Shown piece after piece: positions 1 to 7,428 of a stretch of DNA of 64,000 bases. The stretch's first letter is position 1. The number at the start of each line of letters is the position of its first letter. Under the pieces are notes generated by a model. That model had not been told where the DNA came from, did no database searches, and worked only from the letters and a program-made list of their open reading frames with translations. Position numbers and translations under genes: made by a program. The DNA is from Streptococcus orisasini (GTDB lineage Bacteria; Bacillota; Bacilli; Lactobacillales; Streptococcaceae), in NCBI RefSeq assembly GCF_001431045.1, contig NZ_BCLE01000029.1, positions 55,879-119,878 of the forward strand, read 5' to 3'.

Positions 1-1439
1 GCCGGAGCATCATACTGGGTAATCATCATTTCCTCTCCTGCTTTAAGAGGAATGTGGTCAGTTAGATTATCATCACTCATGACGATTCCAGCCGCATGGA
101 TAGAGGTCTGACGAGGCTTTCCTTCTATTTTTCGGGCAATGGCAAAGGCTCGCTGATATTCTGTTTTACTGTTAATAATCTGACGAAAGGCAATATTTTT
201 TTCATAAACACTGGTCAAAGTGTCACGAAAACTGATTTTTTTAGTAATGTTGCTGAGTTCGTATTCTGTTGCCCCAAAACGCTTAAAGACATCTCGGATG
301 GCCTGTCTGGCTCCAAAGGTTGAAAAGGTAACAATTTGGGCAGAATGAGTCGAACCATAGCGGTCACGGACATAGCGAAGAAACTCACTGCGATAAATAT
401 CGGGCAAATCGATATCAATATCCGGCATGCTATAGCGTTCTTCGTTGAGAAAACGCTCAAAAAGCAGATCATTTTTTACAGGATCAATTCCAGTAATATC
501 TAGGGCAAAAGCCACCAGACTGCCTGCTGCAGAGCCCCGTCCCATACCCATATAATAATTTTGGGAACGGCCAAAACGCAGCAAATCCCAAACAATCAAA
601 AAATAATCATCAAATCCCATCTTATGAATGACATTTAATTCATCTATCAAGCGTTCCTGATAACTGCCGCTTAAAAGATTTTTAGTTTTCAGTCCCTGCT
701 GCGCTAATTCTTTTAGTTCTTCAGCAGCAGGCTTATGGCGATTAAAGCGCGGCAGTTTCAAATCAGTATTAAACTGATAGGAAACTGAAGTCACAAGCTC
801 TTCTAAATTTGGGAGGCTTTCTGGAAAACGTTCTGCAAAAACGGCTTCCAGCTCCTGTTCAGGCAAAAGGTACTGATTTTTAGCGATGGGGGCTACATCT
901 CTTAAAGGAAGATTGTCCCTGATAGCATGTAAGATTTGAAGGGTTTCCGTTTCAGCATTTTCATAATAGCGCACAGTATAAAGAGGCAGGAGTTTATGTG
1001 TGAAATTCAGCTGCGGCGTATCCGGCCTAACACCAATATAGAAAGGAACAGACAGTTCAATATTTTCGATCCCCTCAAAGTAAGGAATAACAACCGCAAC
1101 ACCCTCCATAAATTCTTCGATATCAGAAAACAGCTGGTGGTCAGTCATCTTAGCCGTTGAAATTTTAAGCAGATTCTGATAGCCAATCGTATTTTGAGCA
1201 ATAAAACACATAGTCACCTGCTCATCACCTAGCATTAAATCTGTTTCAAGCCCTAAAATCGGCACCAAATTTTCCTGCTGAGCTGCTTTGATAAAATGAA
1301 AGGCAGCATAGAGATTGTCCCTGTCCATAATACCAATATGTGAATACCCCAGCTCTTTAGCCTTTTTGATGTAAGACTTTAAGTCAATCAAACTATCCAT
1401 AAAACTATAAACGGTTTTAGTATCTAATTGTGCAAACAT
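1..1439 (-). CDS. dnaE: DNA polymerase III subunit alpha DnaE, C-terminal part outside window
   Basis: Replicative polymerase alpha subunit of the DnaE type; about 479 N-terminal residues are in view and the gene runs off the left edge. The N-terminus is a PHP domain. The polymerase core shows GRGSAAGS near residue 299 and the catalytic aspartate motif PDIDIDLPD near 338-346. The PHP domain looks degenerate: the usual metal-binding HxH after the first strand reads QLDTKT here and the TDH motif reads MDR, so any phosphoesterase activity is probably lost (inference). The ATG at 1439 follows a good SD (AAGGAG, 7 nt). A -10 TATAAT lies at 1470-1475, and the gene is divergent from the GntR operon. 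Confidence 0.95.
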   Translation of the reverse strand, partial: MFAQLDTKTVYSFMDSLIDLKSYIKKAKELGYSHIGIMDRDNLYAAFHFIKAAQQENLVPILGLETDLMLGDEQVTMCFIAQNTIGYQNLLKISTAKMTDHQLFSDIEEFMEGVAVVIPYFEGIENIELSVPFYIGVRPDTPQLNFTHKLLPLYTVRYYENAETETLQILHAIRDNLPLRDVAPIAKNQYLLPEQELEAVFAERFPESLPNLEELVTSVSYQFNTDLKLPRFNRHKPAAEELKELAQQGLKTKNLLSGSYQERLIDELNVIHKMGFDDYFLIVWDLLRFGRSQNYYMGMGRGSAAGSLVAFALDITGIDPVKNDLLFERFLNEERYSMPDIDIDLPDIYRSEFLRYVRDRYGSTHSAQIVTFSTFGARQAIRDVFKRFGATEYELSNITKKISFRDTLTSVYEKNIAFRQIINSKTEYQRAFAIARKIEGKPRQTSIHAAGIVMSDDNLTDHIPLKAGEEMMITQYDAP

Positions 1440-1469
1440 GGCCTTCTCCTTAAAATCCTCTTGCCTTCT

Positions 1470-1475
1470 ATTATA
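1470..1475 (-). promoter_or_regulatory. -10 box of dnaE
   Basis: TATAAT on the minus strand about 30 nt upstream of the dnaE start codon. The -35 position (17 bp upstream) is poor, so strength is uncertain. Confidence 0.45.
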
Positions 1476-1549
1476 CTATAAATAGCCATAATTCTCTGCT
1501 AATCTTTTACAGCTTTATATAGTCTCATCTAGTATTCCTAAATTACCTC

Positions 1550-1596
1550 TTGACATTATTTTGTTATAATTGTATTATATATATAACACAATTATA
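1550..1596 (+). promoter_or_regulatory. Promoter and overlapping dyad operator of the GntR-ABC operon
   Basis: TTGACA (1550-1555), a 17-bp spacer and TATTAT (1573-1578) form a good sigma-A promoter. A perfect 9-bp inverted repeat, TATAATTGT (1565-1573) and ACAATTATA (1588-1596), straddles the -10 and start region. It lies directly ahead of a GntR/YtrA-type regulator, so autorepression through this dyad is the natural inference. Confidence 0.7.
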
Positions 1597-1616
1597 CATT
1601 TAGAAGGGAGTTAAAG

Positions 1617-1988
1617 ATGGCTTGGAAATTTAACGAAAAATCACCCATCTATCTTCAGATTGCTAATCATATTAAAATGCAGATTATCAGTCAAGAAATT
1701 AAGCCTGGTCAGCAGCTTCCCACTGTCAGAGACTTGGCTGAGGAAGCTGGTGTTAACCCCAATACTATGCAACGAGCCTTTACGTCGCTAGAACAAGAAG
1801 AAATGGTTTTTTCCGTCAGGACTTCTGGACGTTTTGTAACAGAAAATCTGCAACTTATTGAGGAAGAACGCAGTAAATTGGCCCAGTTAGAGCTCAAAAA
1901 TTTTATTGATAAGATGACTAAAATCGGCTTTAGCAAAGATAGCCTCACAGCAATACTAGACCAATACATAAAAGGAGAGTCACAATGA
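1617..1988 (+). CDS. GntR family (YtrA subfamily) transcriptional regulator
   Basis: A 123-residue protein made almost entirely of a GntR winged helix-turn-helix (about residues 10-77) plus a short helical dimerisation tail. There is no ligand-binding domain, which is the YtrA-subfamily layout. SD GAAGGGAG precedes the ATG. The stop overlaps the next ATG by 4 nt (ATGA), so it is translationally coupled to an ABC ATPase and permease. YtrA-type regulators usually repress the ABC exporter they are encoded with and respond to cell-envelope or peptide-antibiotic stress. The trigger here is not visible. Confidence 0.9.
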   Translation: MAWKFNEKSPIYLQIANHIKMQIISQEIKPGQQLPTVRDLAEEAGVNPNTMQRAFTSLEQEEMVFSVRTSGRFVTENLQLIEEERSKLAQLELKNFIDKMTKIGFSKDSLTAILDQYIKGESQ

Positions 1989-2692
1989 CAGAACAACTGC
2001 CCCTACTACAATTACATCACGTTACTAAAAAATTCGGGAAAAAAACAGCCCTTGATGATATTTCTATAAAACTGCCAAAAGGAAAAATCATTGGCTTACT
2101 GGGACCAAACGGAAGCGGTAAGACAACACTGATTAAAATGGCTAACGGACTGCTGCAGCCCACTACAGGTGACATTGTAATCAACGGGTTGAGACCTTGT
2201 CCTGAAACAAAGGCATTGATTTCCTACCTCCCGGATACGACTTATCTCAGTGATAAGATGCGGGTTTGCGATATCTTGCGCTTATTTGAAGATTTTTACA
2301 ACGATTTTGATAGGCAGAAAGCTGAACAGTTATTAGAAGATTTGGCTATTGCTCAGAATGAAAAGTTAAAGAATCTCTCTAAAGGAAATAAAGAAAAGGT
2401 ACAGCTGATTCTGGTTATGAGCCGTAAAGCTCAGCTCTACATTCTAGACGAGCCCATCGGCGGTGTTGACCCTGCTGCCCGCGATTATATTTTAAAGACT
2501 ATTATTGGCAATTACTCAGAAGATGCCTCTGTTCTCATTTCAACTCACTTGATTGCTGATATTGAACAAATTTTAGATGAAGTCATTTTTATCAATCAAG
2601 GAAAAATTACTTTACAGGAAACAGTTGATGATTTACGTGAGCAATATACACAATCGATTGACCAGATCTTTAGAGAACAATTCAAAGCTTAG
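1985..2692 (+). CDS. ABC transporter ATP-binding protein
   Basis: A 235-residue ATPase of an ABC-2 type exporter. The Walker A GPNGSGKTT is at residues 40-48. A signature LSKGN lies near 127, slightly divergent from LSGGQ. Walker B LYILDEP and the H-loop (STH) follow. It starts inside the stop codon of the GntR gene and is followed 9 nt later by its permease, so the three genes form one operon. The substrate is unknown; bacteriocin or antibiotic defence is the family norm. Confidence 0.9.
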   Translation: MTEQLPLLQLHHVTKKFGKKTALDDISIKLPKGKIIGLLGPNGSGKTTLIKMANGLLQPTTGDIVINGLRPCPETKALISYLPDTTYLSDKMRVCDILRLFEDFYNDFDRQKAEQLLEDLAIAQNEKLKNLSKGNKEKVQLILVMSRKAQLYILDEPIGGVDPAARDYILKTIIGNYSEDASVLISTHLIADIEQILDEVIFINQGKITLQETVDDLREQYTQSIDQIFREQFKA

Positions 2693-2701
2693 GAGGATAA
2701 T

Positions 2702-3496
2702 ATGTTTGGAAAACTATTAAAATATGAATTTAAATCAGTCGGAGCTTGGTTTTTTGGCTTATATGGACTAGCTATTGCTATTTCTTTCGTTATGGGGCTT
2801 TGGATTAATCATAATATTGGACTTGAAAAGCATAGTACTTTTAATTCTAATGCTCAGGAAATTTTGCTTCTTATCTTATCAAGTTCTCTGGTAGCTATTT
2901 TTATCGCCATTCTTATTGCTACTTTATTAATTATTATCCGCCGTTTTTACAACAATATTTTCGGTAGAGAGGGCTATTTAACTTTAACTCTGCCGGTGTC
3001 AACTCATAAAACTATCTTAGCTAAATTACTAACAGGTTTTGTTTGGACTTTTTGCAGCAGCTTGGTTTTCTTTATCAGCGTTTTATTGCTGTCTCTTCCA
3101 ACTATTAATCGAATAAATGCCACATATTTAGCAGAAATAGCCAAAAATCTTGAAAAGTTTGTTTTTTCCTCAGAATTTATATTATTTATTTTGCTTCTTA
3201 TCGTAGGAGTCCTTACTAGCATTTTAGAAATTTATTTGGCTATCTCCCTAGGGCAACTCTTTCAAGATTACCGTGGCTTGCTGGCCTTCGTCTTTTATTT
3301 CCTCATCAATTTTATCCGCAGCGTTATAGCTATTGTAATGCAAGGCTATGGAAATGATATTTTTGATGTTCTGTTTGTCAATAGTTACGGAAGCAATTAT
3401 TCTTTGACCCTAAGCATTATTGTTACTTCTATATATGGCCTAATCTTCTATTTTGGAACACACTACATTATTAAAAATAAATTGAATATACAATAA
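2702..3496 (+). CDS. ABC-2 type transporter permease
   Basis: A 264-residue integral membrane protein with about six hydrophobic segments. It is the membrane partner of the preceding ATPase. The SD AGGAGG lies 6 nt before the ATG. A short loop after TM2 contains RRFYNNIFGREGYL, typical of YtrC/YhcI-like permeases whose first residues face the cytoplasm. It is the last gene of the three-gene operon; a strong hairpin follows at 3524-3553. Confidence 0.85.
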   Translation: MFGKLLKYEFKSVGAWFFGLYGLAIAISFVMGLWINHNIGLEKHSTFNSNAQEILLLILSSSLVAIFIAILIATLLIIIRRFYNNIFGREGYLTLTLPVSTHKTILAKLLTGFVWTFCSSLVFFISVLLLSLPTINRINATYLAEIAKNLEKFVFSSEFILFILLLIVGVLTSILEIYLAISLGQLFQDYRGLLAFVFYFLINFIRSVIAIVMQGYGNDIFDVLFVNSYGSNYSLTLSIIVTSIYGLIFYFGTHYIIKNKLNIQ

Positions 3497-3523
3497 GAGA
3501 GCTTACAGAATAGAAGAACAAAT

Positions 3524-3553
3524 GAGGCTGGAACAAGATACAGTTCCAGCCTC
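3524..3553. terminator. Bidirectional terminator hairpin
   Basis: GAGGCTGGAAC and GTTCCAGCCTC form an 11-bp perfect stem with an 8-nt loop. It lies between the convergent ABC permease and lipoprotein genes. T-tracts are modest on both sides. Confidence 0.7.
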
Positions 3554-3562
3554 TACTTATAT

Positions 3563-4177
3563 TTAATCCAATCCGTTTTGAAGTTTGGTTTTGAGAAGAT
3601 CATTTTCAAAATACAATCTAATGTCCGCTGAAGCAGCTTTCGTTTTTAATCCGCTGGTCCAGACGGCCTGAATTTCTTCCTTATCCGAGGAGACAGACTG
3701 AAAAAGTCCATCGGGTTCCCCTAATTGTTCAACTACCTGTTTGTAGTTGGTGCCTGTCTGTAATTTCTGGAAATCAGATTTAGTAATTTTTTCTCTTCGC
3801 TTAAAGGAAAAATTGGCAATAGAACGCGCCACTGTACTATTTTGATAAAGATGAACTTCTATTGAAGCTCCGTCTTTTTCCCAAGTATAGCTGTCCAAAA
3901 CCACATCTCCCGCTGGTCTTTGCCCATGTTTATTGGGTTCACCAAACAGCTGTTTAAGCTCTTCCAAACTCGTTCCGCCCGTGAAGGTCTTTTTATCATG
4001 AGAGATCTTAATCTTATTAAAATTTAAACGAAAATCTACGTTCTCCGTTTTCATCAGTGCCGGCTGATCAGAAGGCTTTGCTGTCTTTGGATGAGACTCT
4101 TTGGTCTGACAGCCCGACAATACAAAACAAAACAGTAGCATTAAGCTTGCTAATAATACCTTTTTTATACTTTTCAT
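3563..4177 (-). CDS. Streptococcal lipoprotein with two BLIP/DUF3862-like repeats
   Basis: A 204-residue secreted lipoprotein. It has a basic n-region, a hydrophobic core and a lipobox LSGC with Cys at about 23, then a polar linker. The remainder carries two copies of an F/L..L..G....V...LGEP pattern (around residues 70-85 and 135-160). This pattern is typical of the DUF3862/BLIP-like fold seen in small streptococcal lipoproteins. It should sit on the outer face of the membrane. Function is unknown. It is transcribed away from tmRNA and ends at the shared terminator. Confidence 0.75.
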   Translation of the reverse strand: MKSIKKVLLASLMLLFCFVLSGCQTKESHPKTAKPSDQPALMKTENVDFRLNFNKIKISHDKKTFTGGTSLEELKQLFGEPNKHGQRPAGDVVLDSYTWEKDGASIEVHLYQNSTVARSIANFSFKRREKITKSDFQKLQTGTNYKQVVEQLGEPDGLFQSVSSDKEEIQAVWTSGLKTKAASADIRLYFENDLLKTKLQNGLD

Positions 4178-4195
4178 TACAACCTAACTTTCTTT

Positions 4196-4225
4196 TAAAC
4201 AAAAAAACGCTTATATAGGCGTTTT
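4196..4225 (-). terminator. Terminator of ssrA
   Basis: On the minus strand, AAAACGC and GCGTTT form a stem around TATATA-rich sequence, followed by a T run. It sits 7 nt past the tmRNA 3' end. Confidence 0.75.
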
Positions 4226-4231
4226 CATCCA

Positions 4232-4577
4232 TGGAGCCGGTGGGAGTCGAACCCACGTCCAAACACCTGCCAGCTTATTTGTCTACAACCATAGGCTATG
4301 TCTTAATTTAACTAAAAAAGGACACATAGCTCAAGTTCTTCCTTAGCGAGTCTGTTATTCTCTTTTTAACCAGCCAGACAATGGTTAAACGTAGCTTGTT
4401 TAACATAAGACTTTCGCCGAAACACAAGCAATCTCGTGAAAGTCACACAGGCTGTTTTTTAGGCAGCTACTGCGTAAGAATTTGTATTTTTTGCAGTTAT
4501 ATTTAACTGGCATTTTTACATCTGCCGATGAGTCGCAAAATAAGCCACATAATGCCTGTCGAATCCGTAACGACCCC
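4232..4577 (-). ncRNA. ssrA: tmRNA (transfer-messenger RNA)
   Basis: A 346-nt tmRNA that rescues stalled ribosomes together with SmpB. The 5' end GGGGTCGTTACGG pairs with the 3' tRNA-like end, which finishes in ACCGGCTCCA, so the CCA is encoded. The tag reading frame (4494 down to 4459) encodes AKNTNSYAVAA followed by TAA, a streptococcal degradation tag. The Val near the end is the variant I associate with S. mutans-like species rather than SYALAA. Overlapping short ORFs here are spurious. Confidence 0.97.
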
Positions 4578-4598
4578 AAAAGCATTATCCGTTAAAAT

Positions 4599-4627
4599 AG
4601 TATAGCAAATTACGGAAAAAATAGCAA
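4599..4627 (-). promoter_or_regulatory. Promoter of ssrA
   Basis: -35 TTGCTA (4622-4627), a 17-bp spacer and -10 TATACT (4599-4604), reading toward tmRNA. The -10 ends 21 nt before the mature 5' end, consistent with a short RNase P-processed leader. Confidence 0.6.
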
Positions 4628-4642
4628 AAAAATACCCCAATA

Positions 4643-4651
4643 TGTTATTAT
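4643..4651 (+). promoter_or_regulatory. Extended -10 promoter for a leaderless start
   Basis: TGTTATTAT is an extended -10 (TGn plus TATTAT) ending exactly 6 nt before the ATG at 4658. No SD is present. The start point predicted from this box is the start codon itself. Confidence 0.5.
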
Positions 4652-4657
4652 ATTATT

Positions 4658-5269
4658 ATGAAAATGAAATTAAGCAGACGTTATATAATGCTGCAAAAGA
4701 CTATCCAGTTCTTAGGAATTTTAGCCTTGATTGCTTCAGTAATTTTAGTAATCTGGTTTTATAAATTGGGCATTCTAAATGATAGCAATGCCTTAAAAGA
4801 TCTGGTTCACCGTCACAAAGTTTTAGGACCTCTAATCTTTATACTCGTTCAAATTTTTCAAATTGTTTTTCCCGTCATTCCGGGCGGCGTTACTACGGTT
4901 GCCGGATTCCTGATTTTCGATACCTGGCTTGGTTTCATTTTAAATTACATTGGTATTATTATCGGTAGTGTTTTGCTTTTTCTTTTGGTCAAATGGCTTG
5001 GCCGCAAGTTTATCCTGCTGTTTATGAAAAGGGAAACTTTTGACAAATATGAGGCCAAGCTAGAAAGCGAAACCTATGAAAGACTGTTTATTTTTTGTAT
5101 GCTATCGCCGGTTTCCCCAGCTGATATTATGGTCATGATTACCGGTTTAACCAGCATGAGTCTTAAACGGTTTACAACTATACTTCTCATTACTAAGCCC
5201 TTATCAATCATCTCCTACAGCTATTTTTGGATTTACGGCAGTAAGTTCATAGAACATCTTTTTAAATAA
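4658..5269 (+). CDS. TVP38/TMEM64 (DedA-like) membrane protein
   Basis: A 203-residue multi-spanning protein with a central PxxPGG-type re-entrant motif (FPVIPGGVTT, about residues 70-80) and a conserved C-terminal block (LSPVSPADIM). This is the TVP38/SNARE-associated family, relatives of which act as lipid transporters or scramblases. The gene has no SD; the first ATG follows an extended -10 by 6 nt and is therefore preferred over the internal Met at residue 11. It is monocistronic, with a strong terminator downstream. Confidence 0.85.
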   Translation: MKMKLSRRYIMLQKTIQFLGILALIASVILVIWFYKLGILNDSNALKDLVHRHKVLGPLIFILVQIFQIVFPVIPGGVTTVAGFLIFDTWLGFILNYIGIIIGSVLLFLLVKWLGRKFILLFMKRETFDKYEAKLESETYERLFIFCMLSPVSPADIMVMITGLTSMSLKRFTTILLITKPLSIISYSYFWIYGSKFIEHLFK

Positions 5270-5271
5270 AC

Positions 5272-5331
5272 AAAAAAGTTCTGTACCCCTTAGAGTAACA
5301 ACTTAGCTACAAGGGACTACAGAACTTTTTT
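5272..5331. terminator. Bidirectional rho-independent terminator
   Basis: AAAAAAGTTCTGTA (5272-5285) pairs with TACAGAACTTTTTT (5318-5331). An inner CCCCTT/AAGGG pairing extends the stem. It has A- and T-tracts on both sides and lies after the TVP38 gene. Confidence 0.85.
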
Positions 5332-5356
5332 GGGGGTAAATTTGGGGCAAAAAAAT

Positions 5357-5383
5357 AAAAACTCTTGATTTTCAAGGGTTTTT
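5357..5383 (-). terminator. Terminator of tRNA-Arg
   Basis: A 12-bp stem (AAAAACYCTTGA with its complement) around a 3-nt loop, followed on the minus strand by a run of Ts. It lies 13 nt beyond the tRNA. Confidence 0.75.
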
Positions 5384-5395
5384 ATTTAGTTATTT

Positions 5396-5469
5396 ATCCA
5401 CCTTGAGGGAATCGAACCCCCATCTCAAGAACCGGAATCTTACGTGATATCCATTACACTAAAGGTGGA
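5396..5469 (-). tRNA. tRNA-Arg(CCG)
   Basis: Cloverleaf with acceptor TCCACCT/AGGTGGA, D-loop GGATATC and anticodon loop TTCCGGT giving CCG. The T-arm carries GGTTCGATTCC. The 3' CCA is not encoded. A terminator follows. Confidence 0.93.
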
Positions 5470-5550
5470 CAACACTGATAATTATACCATAGTTTTGCTA
5501 ATTTGGCTGCATATTTAGCAAATTTATTTTAGATATAAGCACCAATGTTT

Positions 5551-7428
5551 TTAATCCAGCTCCAAACCGCCCGTATAAAGGCGATAATAGGTGCCTTTTT
5601 GCTTCATCAACTCTTCATGATTGCCGCGTTCAATGATACGTCCGTGGTCCATAACCATAATAACATCGGAGTTCACAATGGTTGACAGACGGTGGGCAAT
5701 GACAAAGACGGTGCGTCCTTCCATCAATTTATCCATACCGTCTTGCACCATTTTTTCTGTTCTCGAATCAATTGAAGATGTTGCTTCATCAAGAATCAAT
5801 ACTGGTGCATTGGCCAAGGCTGCGCGAGCAATGGCGATTAACTGACGCTGGCCATTTGAAAGTCCAGCACCGTCACCAGTTAACATAGTATCATAACCCT
5901 GATCCAAGTGCTGTACAAAGGAATCAACATTGGCAATCCGTGCTGCTTCAAGAATCTCTTCGCGGCTAGCATTTTCGCGCCCATAAGCAATATTTTCGGC
6001 AATGGTGCCTGTAAATAAGTGCGTGTCTTGCAGCACAATACCGAGTGACTTGCGCAATGCTTTTTTATCAATTAACTTAACATCAATACCGTCGTAAGTA
6101 ATGGAACCTGACTGAATATCGTAAAAGCGGTTGATCAGGTTGGTAATCGTCGTCTTTCCGGCACCAGTTGCGCCAACAAAGGCCACTTTTTGCCCCCTAT
6201 CAGCATAAAGATTGATATCATGAAGGATCTGACTTTTGCCATCATATGAAAAATCAACTTGATCAAAGACAACATTTCCGACTAATTTGACCAGCTCAGC
6301 ATCTCCATTAGGACGCGGATGTTTCCAAGCCCAAAGATTGGTCGCTTCAGATGTCTCAACCATTTGACCATCAACGACTTCGTAATTAACCAGAGTGACC
6401 TTTCCTTCGTTGACCTCTGGTTTTTCATCCAAAAGATCAAAGATACGATCGGCACCTGCCAGAGCCATCAAAACAAAGTTTAACTGCTGAGAAACCTGAG
6501 CAATCGGTCCGGTAAATGAGCGATTTAGTTGCAAGAAGGCCATGAGACCACCAATTGTCAAGCCACCCACACCACCGACAGTGAAACTTCCACCGACAAT
6601 AGCTGTTAAAACAAAAGAGACATTTCCCAAATTACCAAGAATAGGCATCAAAACATTGGCATAGGCATTAGCTCGGTAAGAAGATAAAAACAGCTGCTCA
6701 TTGATTCCATTAAAGGCTTCAATACTTTCCTTTTCGTGTACAAAAACCTTAACAACCTTTTGCCCAGCCATCATTTCTTCAATAAAGCCATTTTCAATCC
6801 CTAGATTTTTTTGCTGTTCGCCAAAATAGCGTCCCGATCTGGCTGATATTGTCTTAATAACAGCAACCATAACAGCCAACATCACCAATACCACCAAGAA
6901 AAGTAAGGGACTGACACGAAGCATTGACACAATCACTCCCAAAATGGTGAAAGCTGAGGATAAGAGCTGAGGAATAGATTGTTCAATAGCCTGACGCAAG
7001 GTATCAATATCATTGGTATAGACTGACATAATGTCCCCATGCTGGTGCGTATCAAAATATTTGACTGGCAGGGTTTGCATGCGGGCAAATAATTGATCAC
7101 GCAGCGAACGAAGAGTATCTTGCGATACAGTTGCCATAATCAAAGAAAAACTATAGTTGGCAATAACACCGACAATACAGAAGGCTCCAACACCAGTCAA
7201 AAAGTTCAAGAGAGGCCTGAAATCATGGCTGTTACTCTTAACCATCGGTGTGATATAATCATCAACCAGAGACTGGATAGATGCTGTTAGATTGACAGTC
7301 GCCAAAGAAGCAATGATAATCAAAACAAAGGAAATAATGAGCTGAAGCTTATATTCTCTCCACATGAAGGCCAAAAGACGTCCAATAGAAGACCAGTTAT
7401 TTTTTTTCCTAAATCCCTTATTTGTCAT
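5551..7428 (-). CDS. ABC exporter half (ATPase plus permease), consensus-site subunit
   Basis: A 625-residue type IV ABC exporter with six TM segments (about 25-330) fused to an ATPase. Walker A is GATGAGKTT, signature LSNGQ and Walker B LILDEATS with the catalytic Glu intact. The start is placed at MTNKGF (7428), which has SD GGAGGTG and overlaps the upstream gene by 11 nt; longer upstream Mets lie inside that gene. With its neighbour it forms a heterodimeric exporter of the BmrCD/EfrCD/LmrCD/PatAB kind (drugs or peptides). This subunit carries a roughly 60-residue insertion between the TM domain and the ATPase. Confidence 0.92.
   Translation of the reverse strand: MTNKGFRKKNNWSSIGRLLAFMWREYKLQLIISFVLIIIASLATVNLTASIQSLVDDYITPMVKSNSHDFRPLLNFLTGVGAFCIVGVIANYSFSLIMATVSQDTLRSLRDQLFARMQTLPVKYFDTHQHGDIMSVYTNDIDTLRQAIEQSIPQLLSSAFTILGVIVSMLRVSPLLFLVVLVMLAVMVAVIKTISARSGRYFGEQQKNLGIENGFIEEMMAGQKVVKVFVHEKESIEAFNGINEQLFLSSYRANAYANVLMPILGNLGNVSFVLTAIVGGSFTVGGVGGLTIGGLMAFLQLNRSFTGPIAQVSQQLNFVLMALAGADRIFDLLDEKPEVNEGKVTLVNYEVVDGQMVETSEATNLWAWKHPRPNGDAELVKLVGNVVFDQVDFSYDGKSQILHDINLYADRGQKVAFVGATGAGKTTITNLINRFYDIQSGSITYDGIDVKLIDKKALRKSLGIVLQDTHLFTGTIAENIAYGRENASREEILEAARIANVDSFVQHLDQGYDTMLTGDGAGLSNGQRQLIAIARAALANAPVLILDEATSSIDSRTEKMVQDGMDKLMEGRTVFVIAHRLSTIVNSDVIMVMDHGRIIERGNHEELMKQKGTYYRLYTGGLELD

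Noticed and set aside
4068..4262. 64-codon ORF overlapping the tmRNA 3' end
   Set aside because: It lies over tmRNA and in another frame of the lipoprotein gene; no SD.
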